Source: JAVBUZ01 sp031554725 (lineage in GTDB: Bacteria > Bacillota > Clostridia > Lachnospirales > Lachnospiraceae). Taken from it: a DNA stretch of 64,000 bases. Made by a program: the position numbers and the translations under genes. How positions within the stretch are numbered: the stretch's first letter is position 1; each line of letters begins with the position of its first letter. The notes beneath the pieces were generated by a model that made no database searches, was not told the origin of the DNA, and worked only from the letters and a program-made list of their open reading frames with translations. Positions 1 through 8,445 of this stretch are shown piece by piece. The DNA is taken from contig JAVBUZ010000058.1 of the NCBI GenBank assembly GCA_031554725.1, forward strand, positions 1 to 64,000, read 5' to 3'.

Positions 1-2
1 TT

Positions 3-920
3 CTGCACTTTTACGCATTGGCAATTGAAGTTGCGTTAATTGGTTTTTGCGTGTTCTTAATTATGGGACTTTTGTTTTTTAGATTTGCACCTAGAGATTC
101 ATTGGTGGTATTACTTACACCAGTTTGTTTTCTTTTAAAAATACCATATGTGATACCAATAAGTATGGGATTAATAGGAACCCCTACATCAGCAGTTTCT
201 GTTGGTTGTGGCGTGGTAGTCTACTTTTTGGTTTCATATGTGTCGGGAAATGCAACCGTGATTAGTGCAATGGGCACAGATGAAGCTACAACCAAGATAA
301 AAATGGTAATTGATGCCCTTTTAAATAATAAGGCAATGGTGGTAACGGTTGCAGCATTTGTTATTGCGGTTGTTGTGGTATACATTATCCGAAGAATGTC
401 TATTGATTATTCTTGGACAGTAGCAATGGTTGCGGGAACTATGGCTAATGTTATTATCTTGCTAGTTGGTGATTTGTTATATGACATAAATATGTCTGTG
501 TTTGGCCTTTTACTATCATCGCTAGTTTCGATAGCCTTGGTGAAGGTGCTTCAATTTTTTGTATTTAGTGTGGATTATAAACGAACAGAAAAGGTACAGT
601 TTGAAGACGATGAGTATTACTACTATGTAAAAGCTGTTCCTAAGATGATGGTAGCAACACCTACCAAAACAGTGAAAAAAATCAATTCACAATTACACAC
701 ACCGCAGGACAGACGAAACGTTGTTGGAGATAGAGTGACTTCTCAAAGAACAACAAATACGCGACCAGTAACAACAGAAAGAACAGTAACAACGGAACGA
801 ACAGGTTCAAATGCAAGAAGTATGAATAATACAAGAGTGCAGTCAGGACGTAGCGTTACAACTGGAAGAAGTATTTATGTGGATGAGGATGTAAATAGAG
901 AAGATTACGAAGAAATATAA
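3..920 (+). CDS. Polytopic membrane protein upstream of cdaA, 5'-partial
   Basis: The reading frame is open to the left edge, so the TTG at 18 is probably internal and the true start lies outside the window. The visible part (about 305 residues) has several hydrophobic segments: residues 1-25, 33-80, 105-125, 135-155 and 160-187 counted from the TTG. A charged cytoplasmic tail of about 110 residues follows. The last 65 residues of that tail are unusually rich in Thr and Arg, with repeated TTER/TTGR-like words, and the protein ends in an acidic stretch. I do not recognise a characterised family. It lies about 55 bases before cdaA on the same strand, which makes a link to the c-di-AMP operon plausible. 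No function is assigned. Confidence 0.75.
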   Translation: MHFYALAIEVALIGFCVFLIMGLLFFRFAPRDSLVVLLTPVCFLLKIPYVIPISMGLIGTPTSAVSVGCGVVVYFLVSYVSGNATVISAMGTDEATTKIKMVIDALLNNKAMVVTVAAFVIAVVVVYIIRRMSIDYSWTVAMVAGTMANVIILLVGDLLYDINMSVFGLLLSSLVSIALVKVLQFFVFSVDYKRTEKVQFEDDEYYYYVKAVPKMMVATPTKTVKKINSQLHTPQDRRNVVGDRVTSQRTTNTRPVTTERTVTTERTGSNARSMNNTRVQSGRSVTTGRSIYVDEDVNREDYEEI

Positions 921-974
921 AATATTCAGTAGTGCTAAGTTTTGCAGTCTACGAAGAAAGGTATGACTATTTTT

Positions 975-1853
975 ATGCAGTATATTTACCTAGTGCTTGA
1001 TAATCTACATATGCGTATGCCGAGTATTGACTTGACAGATGTCATTGAGATATTGATTATTGCTTTTATGATATATCACATTTTAACATGGATTAAAAAT
1101 ACAAGAGCCTGGTCTTTACTTAAAGGTCTCTTTGTCATACTAGGATTTATTCTATTAGCATATAACTTTAAAATGAATACCATCTTGTGGATTGCAAGAA
1201 ATATTTTGAGTTTTGCTGCCATGACGTTTATTGTGGTATTACAGCCTGAATTAAGAAAAGCACTGGAAGAGCTTGGTAACAAAAACCTTATTCATTCAGT
1301 GTTGCCCTTTGATTCAACCAAAATAGAAGATGGAAGGTTTTCAGACAAAACGATTCATGAAATAACAAAGGCTTGTGTAGAGATGGGAAGAGTAAAAACA
1401 GGTGCTCTTTTGGTAATTCAGCAAAAACAGCCATTAAATGATTTTGAGAGAACGGGCATAGAAGTCGATGCTATTTTAACGAGTCAATTATTAATTAATA
1501 TTTTTGAACATAACACACCATTGCATGATGGTGCGGTTATTGTGCGTGGAAATAGAATTATGTCTGCAACATGTTATCTTCCATTATCAGACAACATGAG
1601 TTTAGATAAGGAGCTGGGAACAAGACATCGCGCGGGGCTCGGAATTTCTGAAGTGACGGATTCTATGACAATTATTGTTTCAGAGGAAACCGGAAAAATT
1701 AGTGTTGCATATAAAGGGAACTTGGAAAGAGGCGTAGATGCAGAACGACTGAAAGAGTGCTTGGCGACCATCCAGAATAAGAGCGATGAAGACGTAAAAA
1801 AACAGCGCAAATGGAGAGGACGGAATAAAAATGAAAAAGAAACTGTTGAATAA
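975..1853 (+). CDS. cdaA: Diadenylate cyclase CdaA (c-di-AMP synthase)
   Basis: CdaA condenses two ATP molecules into cyclic di-AMP at the inner face of the membrane. Three hydrophobic N-terminal segments precede a DisA_N-type catalytic domain. That domain carries the diagnostic DGA motif near residue 185 (HDGAVIVRG) and the RHR motif near residue 217 (RHRAGLG). The motif QPELRKALEELG after the last membrane segment is typical of the family. I place the start at ATG 975 (292 residues). ATG 963 has its GAAAGG site only one base away, and TTG 942 has no ribosome site. The 3' end overlaps the YbbR-domain gene by 23 bases. The order cdaA-ybbR-glmM is conserved in Firmicutes and ties c-di-AMP to cell-wall precursor supply. 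Confidence 0.95.
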   Translation: MQYIYLVLDNLHMRMPSIDLTDVIEILIIAFMIYHILTWIKNTRAWSLLKGLFVILGFILLAYNFKMNTILWIARNILSFAAMTFIVVLQPELRKALEELGNKNLIHSVLPFDSTKIEDGRFSDKTIHEITKACVEMGRVKTGALLVIQQKQPLNDFERTGIEVDAILTSQLLINIFEHNTPLHDGAVIVRGNRIMSATCYLPLSDNMSLDKELGTRHRAGLGISEVTDSMTIIVSEETGKISVAYKGNLERGVDAERLKECLATIQNKSDEDVKKQRKWRGRNKNEKETVE

Positions 1854-3108
1854 TTGGTGGATTAAAATAGTATCTCTTTTTTTTGCGTTTATCCTTTGGT
1901 TTGTGGTAGTTAATATAGACGATCCGGTGGAAGACAAGACATTTTCTAATATAAAGGTAACGCTACTCAATACCAACTTGATAACAGATAAGAATAAGGT
2001 TTATCAGGTACTTGATGGTACTGGCGTTGTTAGAAGTGTAAAGGTAAGTGCATTAAGAAGTATTGTAGAAGAACTTGATGAAGGTGATATTGTTGCAGAG
2101 GCGGACTTTGCGAATGTGACAGTAAACGACACCATAGAAATTGTATTTTATAGTAATCGATATAACAAAGAAATACAAAGTATTACGGGAAATATCGAAA
2201 TGCTGAAGCTGAATATTGAGGATAAGAAAAAAGATGTATTCCCGATCAAGGCTGAAACAAATGGAGAGCCAGCAGATGGCTATATTATAGGAAATGTAAA
2301 TGTGGATCAAAACCGATTGGAAATTTCGGGACCTGAATCGGCAGTGTCTCTTGTTAAGAGTGCAATCGTAAAGGTAGATGTTACAGATGCAACGAGTGAT
2401 ATCTCGACGTATGCAGACATAAAATTATTTGATGCTGATGGAAATCAGCTATCTACAGAAACTTTATCAATGAATGCAGAATCGATACGTGTTGGAGTGC
2501 AGGTTTTGGCGACCAAAGAGGTGCCATTAGAATATAGTGTCATGGGGACGCCAGCACAAGGCTTTATGGCAACGGGTGTAATAGAGAGCAATCCAACCAC
2601 AGTACGTATTGCGGGAACAAATAGCACCTTAGCTGGAATTAATAGTATTGTAATACCAGAAGAGGTATTGAATGTTACGGGTCAGAATGCAGATATGATG
2701 ACAATTGTAAATATTAAAGAATATCTGCCAGATAATGTAAGCTTGGTAGGTAACTTTAATGGAAAAGCTGCTGTTACTGTTTACATTGAAAAACAAGAGA
2801 AGAGAGAGATAGAATTGCCGGTTGATCGTATTCGAGTATTGGGCTTGGGTACGGGCTACGAAGCTGAAATAGACACAGCTCAGACGGAGTATATTGTTAA
2901 TCTTTTGGGGCTGGCTAGCCAAGTAGGGGCAGTAAATGCCAATGCCCTGTATGGATATATTCAAATGACGGATGTTTTGGAAGAGGCGAATATAGAAGAA
3001 GTGAAGGAAGGTACCTATCATGCAAATGTAGTGTTTAACTTGGGGCAGAACATTACATTAGAAAATGAATTGAGGGTAACCCTAAAGATTAGTAAGACGG
3101 AGGAATAA
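1831..3108 (+). CDS. cdaR: YbbR-domain protein CdaR, regulator of CdaA
   Basis: This is a single-pass membrane protein of 425 residues. One N-terminal transmembrane segment (residues about 9-28, IKIVSLFFAFILWFVVV) is followed by a long extracytoplasmic region with several YbbR-type beta domains. The repeated signatures are V..L.G....V..V..., seen near residues 125-210, 215-300 and 310-400. In the family, CdaR binds the membrane part of CdaA and adjusts its activity. The ATG at 1831 lies inside the end of cdaA with a GGAGAGG site upstream, so translation is probably coupled. glmM starts four bases after its stop codon. The family call is firm; the direction of its effect on CdaA cannot be read from sequence. 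Confidence 0.9.
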   Translation: MKKKLLNNWWIKIVSLFFAFILWFVVVNIDDPVEDKTFSNIKVTLLNTNLITDKNKVYQVLDGTGVVRSVKVSALRSIVEELDEGDIVAEADFANVTVNDTIEIVFYSNRYNKEIQSITGNIEMLKLNIEDKKKDVFPIKAETNGEPADGYIIGNVNVDQNRLEISGPESAVSLVKSAIVKVDVTDATSDISTYADIKLFDADGNQLSTETLSMNAESIRVGVQVLATKEVPLEYSVMGTPAQGFMATGVIESNPTTVRIAGTNSTLAGINSIVIPEEVLNVTGQNADMMTIVNIKEYLPDNVSLVGNFNGKAAVTVYIEKQEKREIELPVDRIRVLGLGTGYEAEIDTAQTEYIVNLLGLASQVGAVNANALYGYIQMTDVLEEANIEEVKEGTYHANVVFNLGQNITLENELRVTLKISKTEE

Positions 3109-3112
3109 GACA

Positions 3113-4462
3113 GTGGGACGTTTATTTGGAACGGATGGAGTAAGAGGAATAGCGAATGAGGAACTGACCCCGCTTTTAGCAATGCAATTAGGTCAGGCAG
3201 GTGCGTATGTTCTTACAAAAGAAAATGAGCACAAGCCAACAATTATGGTTGGTTGTGATACTCGTATATCAGGCGACATGCTTGCCAATGCACTAATGGC
3301 AGGTGCTTGCTCGGTAGGCGCGAACTGCATTTTTGTGGGTGTGATTCCAACACCAGCAGTAGCATACTTAACTAAAAAATATAAAGTGGATGCGGGTGTT
3401 GTAATTTCAGCATCTCACAATCCAGTAGAATTTAATGGAATTAAATTCTTTGATGGAGAAGGCTATAAGCTTCCTGATGAGTTAGAAGATGAGATTGAAG
3501 CACTAATACGTTCCAATATGAGTGGTGTTGCATTCCCGACAGGAACTGGAATTGGTAAAATTAAGTATAGAACGGATGCAAGAGAAGAATATATCAATCA
3601 TGCAATTCAGTCTGTTAATGTAGAACTATCGGGCGTTAAAATTGTGGTAGACTGTGCTGAAGGCGCTTCATTCTACACATCTGTAGAAGCGCTAAAGGAA
3701 TTGGGCGCTGAAGTAGTAGCAATACATAATAATCCAGATGGAACAAATATTAATGCTAACTGTGGTTCCACACATATGGAAGAGCTACAAGCCAGAGTAG
3801 TATATGAAAAGGCAAACCTTGGTTTAGCTTTTGATGGGGATGCAGATAGACTTTTAGCGGTAGATGAAAATGGTAAGATGGTTGACGGTGACCAGATTAT
3901 GGGTATTGTTGGAAACTACTTAAAGAATAATGGCAAATTAAAAAAGAATATTATTGTAGCGACAATCATGAGTAACCTTGGTTTCTTTTTAATGGCAGAA
4001 AAAAATGGTATTAAAGCGGAGCAAACAAAAGTTGGTGATCGCTATGTTTTGGAAAGAATGAAAGAAATTGGGGCTAACCTAGGTGGAGAGCAGTCAGGAC
4101 ATGTCATTTTCCTAGATGAAAATACAACTGGTGATGGACTACTTAGTGCGTTACATTTATTGGAAGTAATGGTGGAAACCAAAAAACCCCTTTCAGAGCT
4201 TGCTCAGATTATGGAAGTATTACCTCAAGCACTTGTTAATGCGAAGGTAGCAAATCATAAAAAAGAGCATTATATGGAATATCCGGAAGTGGCTTCTGCA
4301 ATTGAAAAAATAACAGAGAAGTTTGCAGGTGAGGGTAGAGTTTTAATAAGACCTTCAGGAACAGAACCTCTAGTTCGTGTTATGATTGAAGGCAAAGATA
4401 AGGTACAGATACAACAAGAGGCGGACAAATTAGCAAGCTTAATCCAAGATATTATGTTCTAG
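3113..4462 (+). CDS. glmM: Phosphoglucosamine mutase
   Basis: GlmM converts glucosamine-6-phosphate to glucosamine-1-phosphate, the step before UDP-GlcNAc for peptidoglycan and for the surface glycans encoded downstream. The protein has the normal length of 449 residues. It shows the N-terminal GTDGVRG signature, the phosphoserine loop SASHNP (catalytic Ser near residue 101), the metal site DGDADR (Asp 241, 243 and 245) and the C-terminal phosphate-binding loop RPSGTEPLVRV. The start is GTG 3113, nine bases after a GGAGG site that lies in the end of cdaR. It closes the cdaA-cdaR-glmM operon. In Bacillus, GlmM binds and inhibits CdaA, so this arrangement may also be regulatory. Confidence 0.97.
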   Translation: MGRLFGTDGVRGIANEELTPLLAMQLGQAGAYVLTKENEHKPTIMVGCDTRISGDMLANALMAGACSVGANCIFVGVIPTPAVAYLTKKYKVDAGVVISASHNPVEFNGIKFFDGEGYKLPDELEDEIEALIRSNMSGVAFPTGTGIGKIKYRTDAREEYINHAIQSVNVELSGVKIVVDCAEGASFYTSVEALKELGAEVVAIHNNPDGTNINANCGSTHMEELQARVVYEKANLGLAFDGDADRLLAVDENGKMVDGDQIMGIVGNYLKNNGKLKKNIIVATIMSNLGFFLMAEKNGIKAEQTKVGDRYVLERMKEIGANLGGEQSGHVIFLDENTTGDGLLSALHLLEVMVETKKPLSELAQIMEVLPQALVNAKVANHKKEHYMEYPEVASAIEKITEKFAGEGRVLIRPSGTEPLVRVMIEGKDKVQIQQEADKLASLIQDIMF

Positions 4463-4491
4463 GAAACATTGCGATTGAAGTATAGTTGGAC

Positions 4492-4520
4492 TTGAGATAT
4501 TTGTGGAAAAATGGTATAGT
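4492..4520 (+). promoter_or_regulatory. Sigma-A-type promoter of the HPr gene
   Basis: TTGAGA (4492-4497) is separated by 17 bases from TATAGT (4515-4520), and a TG one base before the -10 gives an extended element. The predicted start of transcription is about 25 bases before the HPr start codon at 4554, which has GGAGG at 4541-4545. Confidence 0.6.
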
Positions 4521-4553
4521 GATATTAGCGCAAAGGAATTGGAGGTAAGGCAT

Positions 4554-4817
4554 ATGGTAAGCCAGAAGGTTGTTGTAAAAAATCCAACAGGACTACATTT
4601 AAGACCAGCAGGGATTCTTTGTAAGGAAGCTATGAAATATAAATCTCTTATTACATTTATGTTTCGCGATAGCACCGCAAATGCAAAAAGTGTTCTTAGC
4701 GTATTAGGTGCATGTGTAAAGAGCGGCGATGAAATCGAACTTTGCTGTGATGGAGACGATGAAGAAACTGCACTACATAATTTAGTGGAATTAATTGAAA
4801 GCGGACTTGGTGAATAA
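4554..4817 (+). CDS. ptsH: HPr family phosphocarrier protein
   Basis: This is an 87-residue cytosolic HPr. It has the active-site motif GLHLRPAG with His15 and Arg17, and the regulatory serine motif NAKSVL with Ser46. His15 accepts phosphate from PEP via Enzyme I. Ser46 is the HPr-kinase site used in CcpA-type carbon repression in Firmicutes. The presence of both suggests a genuine HPr rather than a Crh-like paralogue. I chose ATG 4554 because GGAGG sits eight bases upstream; an in-frame ATG at 4503 would add 17 residues with no family support. The gene has its own promoter and an intrinsic terminator at 4833-4859, so it is probably monocistronic. No enzyme I gene is nearby. Confidence 0.93.
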   Translation: MVSQKVVVKNPTGLHLRPAGILCKEAMKYKSLITFMFRDSTANAKSVLSVLGACVKSGDEIELCCDGDDEETALHNLVELIESGLGE

Positions 4818-4832
4818 TGATATAAATCTAAC

Positions 4833-4859
4833 AGCCCATCTACGATGGGCTTGTTTTTT
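4833..4859 (+). terminator. Intrinsic terminator after HPr
   Basis: The stem AGCCCATC / GATGGGCT with a short TAC loop is followed by TGTTTTTT. It separates the HPr unit from leuA and also argues against the upstream in-frame start for leuA at 4845, which would lie inside it. Confidence 0.85.
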
Positions 4860-4883
4860 AGACATAAAAAGAAGGAGAATGTA

Positions 4884-6557
4884 ATGCTTAACTATCAAAG
4901 ATATCAAAAGAAGCCAGTGGTGGAATATCCACAGAGAAAGTGGCCAACTAGAGAAATCACAAAGGCACCAGCTTGGTGCAGTGTAGATTTAAGAGATGGA
5001 AATCAAGCACTAATTGATCCCATGATTGTGGAAGAAAAAGTGGAAATGTTTGAATTTTTGGTGGCTTTAGGATTTAAAGAAATCGAAGTTGGATTTCCAG
5101 CTGCAAGTCAAATTGAATTTGATTTTTTAAGACAGCTAATTGATAGGAGACTTGTGCCAGATGATGTAAAGGTGCAGGTTTTAACTCAGTGTAGAAAAGA
5201 GCTTATTGAAAGAACCTTTGAATCCATAGAAGGCTGTAAACAGGCTGTTGTTCATATCTATAATTCTACATCGACCTTACAACGCGATGTGGTTTTTGGC
5301 ATGGATAGAGAACAGATTGTGGATATTGCAGTACAAGGAACTAGAATGGTTAAAGAGCTTGCGGCTAGCTTTCCAGGAGAAATTACCTTGGAATATTCTC
5401 CAGAAAGTTTTACGGGAACAGAGCTTGATTTTGCGCTAGAGATTTGTAATGCCGTGCAGAGAGAATGGGGAGCAACACCTAAAAACCCAATTATATTTAA
5501 TCTACCATCGACAGTGGAAATGAATACACCAAACGTATATGCAGACCAGATCGAATACATGATCGAAAATTTTGAAAATAGGGAAAGCATTATTGTTAGT
5601 GTACATCCACATAATGATAGGGGAACTGGTGTGGCTAGTGCAGAGCTAGCGCTTCTTGCTGGTGCAGATAGGGTAGAAGGGACACTGTTTGGCAATGGCG
5701 AAAGAACTGGAAATGTAGATATTTTAAATATAGCCTATAATATGTTTTCTCAAGGGATTGATCCAGAGCTTCATATTGAAAAAGTAAATGAAATTGTAGA
5801 AATATATGAGAGATGTTGTAAATTGCCAGTTCATCCAAGGCATCCTTATGCTGGAAAGTTAGTGTTTACAGCATTTTCAGGATCACATCAAGATGCTATT
5901 AATAAAGGCGTTCGGGCAATGAAGGAAAGAGACTCCCAGTATTGGCAGGTGCCATATCTCCCAATAGACCCAGCGGATATAGGTAGAGAATATGAGCCAA
6001 TTGTAAGAATTAACTCCCAATCGGGAAAAGGTGGAGTTGCCTTTGTTATGGACAATTACTATGGATTTAAGCTTCCCAAAGGAATGCATAAGGAATTTGC
6101 CAATGTGATTCAGGATATATCCGAAAAGCAGGGTGAGGTTTCTCCAGAAGAAATCATGGAATGCTTTAAAAAGGAATATCTAGATCAAAAAGAACCAATT
6201 CACTTTAAGAAGTTGCAGGCTGACGATTTGAGTGAAGAAATAAATGGTGAATTTGATACAAGGGTACGAGTGGCTTATACCAAGAGTGGGGAAGAACGAA
6301 ACTTTGAGGCAGTTGGTAATGGACCAATTGATGCTGTGAAAAGAGGTCTTTGTGATAACCTAGATTTAGAGATTAAGATTTTAGACTATGAAGAGCACGC
6401 TTTACAAAGTGGTTCTAACTCCCAAGCAGCAGCGTATATCCACCTGCTTGATGCCCAAACGGGAAGAGTGACCTACGGCGTAGGGGTAAGCTCTAATATA
6501 ACAAGAGCTTCCGTTAGAGCAATTTTTTCGGCTATAAACAGATTAAAATTAGGTTAA
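4884..6557 (+). CDS. leuA: 2-isopropylmalate synthase (long form)
   Basis: LeuA condenses acetyl-CoA with 2-oxoisovalerate, the first committed step of leucine synthesis. The 557-residue product is the longer LeuA type. The HMGL-like barrel carries the metal/catalytic motif LRDGNQAL (Arg37, Asp38) and the HPHND motif (His241 and His243). GNGERTGNVD follows. The C-terminal LeuA allosteric domain (about residues 430-557) ends with the GVGVSSNITRAS region and would bind leucine. ATG 4884 is preceded by AAGGAG; an upstream in-frame ATG at 4845 overlaps the HPr terminator. No other leucine genes are adjacent and no T-box or leader peptide is visible upstream, so its own promoter is unclear. Confidence 0.95.
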   Translation: MLNYQRYQKKPVVEYPQRKWPTREITKAPAWCSVDLRDGNQALIDPMIVEEKVEMFEFLVALGFKEIEVGFPAASQIEFDFLRQLIDRRLVPDDVKVQVLTQCRKELIERTFESIEGCKQAVVHIYNSTSTLQRDVVFGMDREQIVDIAVQGTRMVKELAASFPGEITLEYSPESFTGTELDFALEICNAVQREWGATPKNPIIFNLPSTVEMNTPNVYADQIEYMIENFENRESIIVSVHPHNDRGTGVASAELALLAGADRVEGTLFGNGERTGNVDILNIAYNMFSQGIDPELHIEKVNEIVEIYERCCKLPVHPRHPYAGKLVFTAFSGSHQDAINKGVRAMKERDSQYWQVPYLPIDPADIGREYEPIVRINSQSGKGGVAFVMDNYYGFKLPKGMHKEFANVIQDISEKQGEVSPEEIMECFKKEYLDQKEPIHFKKLQADDLSEEINGEFDTRVRVAYTKSGEERNFEAVGNGPIDAVKRGLCDNLDLEIKILDYEEHALQSGSNSQAAAYIHLLDAQTGRVTYGVGVSSNITRASVRAIFSAINRLKLG

Positions 6558-6564
6558 TAAAAAA

Positions 6565-6597
6565 GGTCGCTAGCAATGTATCAATGTGCTAGCGACC
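6565..6597 (-). terminator. Terminator between leuA and the DUF3048 gene
   Basis: A perfect 11-bp stem (GGTCGCTAGCA / TGCTAGCGACC) is flanked on its left by A6, which is read as a T-run on the minus strand. It is a good terminator for the minus-strand lipoprotein gene and may also stop leuA transcripts, although the plus-strand tail (TATTAAAATT) is weaker. Confidence 0.8.
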
Positions 6598-6615
6598 TAT
6601 TAAAATTAAAGATTT

Positions 6616-7776
6616 TTATTCGTAAAGAACATTTCTTCCATCCTGAGCAATTGCAATATATGTCTTGCCTGGATTCAACTGAATTTCATTTCCGTTATCA
6701 TCATAATATCTTGTTGGGCCATAATCGCTAGTTTTTTTCCAAGTAATGTGGATGCCTTTTCCCTGTGTGAAATAGTAACCATCACGTGTAGAATCAATAC
6801 ACTGGAATACAAGGTATTTGTTGTCTGGGCGATACTCCCAATAGGTATTTTGTACAATAACATTTGTAAAGGATAACTGCTCGTCGGTTAAGACATCAGT
6901 TTGTTTGTTTCCGTATAGGAATTTGTAATATACACCTTTTTCTTCATCATAAGTTAAAGATGAACGAGTAGTGGTGAAAATTTTTGATAAGTCAATTTTT
7001 GTAGCACTAAATGAACCGGGAGCATTCTCTAAAGTATTTGGCTCAGCAATAGTTGCAAAATTGAAATGATTTGATTCGTAGTAAGCATCTCGATGATCTA
7101 CAGAATATCCTAACGTTTTTATGGTAGAAGTTAACTTTTCACCATTGGTGTAGCCATTGTGAATTGTAGGATTCTTTGGATCGCTACGGTAAAATGCTTG
7201 ATTTCCTGTAGCAGGAGCTTCTTTGGTTTTAACACCTACAGAAACGGCAGTTAAGTTGTCAAAATCAGAACGAGTAACAACATCAACTAAATAAAAAGGA
7301 CCGCCCCAGTGAACAAAAAATGCATCCCATTCCATGGACCAGTAAGCATAATAGTCACGAGCGCTTCTGATATTACCTATTTGAGAAAGATTTTGCCATT
7401 CTTCAATAACGCCCATTTGTCGAGACATTTCACCTTCTTCCATACATTCGTATAGAATACCGGCATGACCGATAGCGTATTGTGGCTGAGAACCCTTATC
7501 GGTTGGAAACATTACTGCAATTGGTCTAGCATTAGCAACTTCTTCATCTACCCATAAACCAGTTAAAGCACTATGAACCATTCCAGCAGCAGGAGCTTCG
7601 TCTGTAAGTGGAACATCAACTTCCGCCTCGGTAGTTTCAGGAGTTACTTGTGATTCCACAATAGGCTCTCCGAGATCAGCAGGGTGTATGACTTCGCTTG
7701 GTTCTTCTTTACCACAACCACCAAGTAAAAGAGTACTGGTTAGGGCGAGTAAAAAAAGAATTTTTGTTTTTTTCAT
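6616..7776 (-). CDS. DUF3048 (YerB-like) lipoprotein
   Basis: This 386-residue secreted lipoprotein has a Lys-rich N-terminus, a hydrophobic core and a lipobox LLGGC (Cys21). A linker of about 45 residues rich in Glu, Pro and Thr follows. The DUF3048 N-terminal domain begins at LTGLWVDEEVANARPIAVM and contains IGNIRSARDYY and FVHWGG, which are typical of the YerB family. A C-terminal DUF3048_C part ends with the region KGIHITWKK. The biochemical role of YerB-like proteins is not established; they are usually taken as envelope proteins. A possible extended -10 (TGTTACAAT, minus strand, about 7839-7847) lies upstream without a good -35. The gene stands alone between two terminators. Confidence 0.88.
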   Translation of the reverse strand: MKKTKILFLLALTSTLLLGGCGKEEPSEVIHPADLGEPIVESQVTPETTEAEVDVPLTDEAPAAGMVHSALTGLWVDEEVANARPIAVMFPTDKGSQPQYAIGHAGILYECMEEGEMSRQMGVIEEWQNLSQIGNIRSARDYYAYWSMEWDAFFVHWGGPFYLVDVVTRSDFDNLTAVSVGVKTKEAPATGNQAFYRSDPKNPTIHNGYTNGEKLTSTIKTLGYSVDHRDAYYESNHFNFATIAEPNTLENAPGSFSATKIDLSKIFTTTRSSLTYDEEKGVYYKFLYGNKQTDVLTDEQLSFTNVIVQNTYWEYRPDNKYLVFQCIDSTRDGYYFTQGKGIHITWKKTSDYGPTRYYDDNGNEIQLNPGKTYIAIAQDGRNVLYE

Positions 7777-7845
7777 GAATAATCCTCGCTTTCATTCGCA
7801 AAATACATAGTGTTAGACAATAAAAGTCCAACAAGGGTATTGTAA

Positions 7846-7881
7846 CATAAAAGGGAACATTCGTCATTAACAAATGTTCCC
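7846..7881 (-). terminator. Intrinsic terminator of the YuiD-like gene
   Basis: An inverted repeat GGGAACATT (7853-7861) / AATGTTCCC (7873-7881) is followed, on the minus strand, by TTTTATG. It lies 33 bases beyond the stop of the minus-strand YuiD-like gene. Confidence 0.75.
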
Positions 7882-7913
7882 TAAAAACTTAATTTTTTAC
7901 TAATATAGACAGC

Positions 7914-8369
7914 TTAGAAAGGTGTTATGAGAAGGGCGATAATAATTCCTAAAATGGCACCTATAAAAACCTGAAGCGGAGTATGTCCAACAAATTCTTT
8001 CAATTTTTCATAGGGTGGCATATCACTTCCCATATCCTCAAATAACTGTATCATACTGTTTAATACCTTGGCCTGAATACCGGTTTCTCTTCTAACCCCA
8101 ATTGCGTCATACATAACAACAATTGCGAAAATAAGAGATATGGCAAATTCAACACTTCCGGGTCCAAATTCGAGGCAAGTGGAAGTTGCTAAGGCACAAA
8201 CGGTTGCAGAGTGAGAACTTGGCATTCCACCACTTCCAACAAGGCGTTCCGCAACAAAGGTTTTGGTAAACCATAAGTGAATCAAGGTTTTTAATATTTG
8301 TGCAATTCCCCAGCCAGCTAAGGCGGAGACTAAAATTTTGTTTTGTAATAGTTCGCTCCAGAAATCCAT
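7914..8369 (-). CDS. Divergent PAP2 family membrane protein (YuiD-like)
   Basis: This is a 151-residue membrane protein with about four hydrophobic segments (residues 12-30, 50-68, 72-92 and 130-150). It has the divergent-PAP2 signature GGMPSSHSA near residue 47 and the partner motif GVRRETGIQAKVLN near residue 92. The Ser-His pair resembles the phosphatase motif of PAP2 lipid phosphatases. The first motif of classical PAP2 is not obvious, so the substrate is unknown. Undecaprenyl-pyrophosphate or another lipid phosphate is only a guess. The start ATG 8369 is preceded by an AGGAG-like site. Transcription is probably from the promoter at 8417-8445, which overlaps the end of the neighbouring regulator gene. 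Confidence 0.88.
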   Translation of the reverse strand: MDFWSELLQNKILVSALAGWGIAQILKTLIHLWFTKTFVAERLVGSGGMPSSHSATVCALATSTCLEFGPGSVEFAISLIFAIVVMYDAIGVRRETGIQAKVLNSMIQLFEDMGSDMPPYEKLKEFVGHTPLQVFIGAILGIIIALLITPF

Positions 8370-8416
8370 ATCAAATTCTCCTAAAGTGCTTTTGTATTTT
8401 AAGCAGTAACCAATGA

Positions 8417-8445
8417 ATTATATCACCATTTGTGTCGATATTCAA
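8417..8445 (-). promoter_or_regulatory. Promoter of the YuiD-like gene
   Basis: On the minus strand, TTGAAT (8440-8445) and TATAAT (8417-8422) are 17 bases apart. A TG one base upstream of the -10 makes it an extended element. The -35 lies inside the last codons of the AraC-family gene, so the YuiD-like gene can be expressed independently. Confidence 0.7.

Noticed and set aside
5258..5695. Minus-strand open frame of 145 codons opposite leuA
   Set aside because: It is fully contained in leuA, whose motifs and reading frame are clear; composition fits an antisense shadow.
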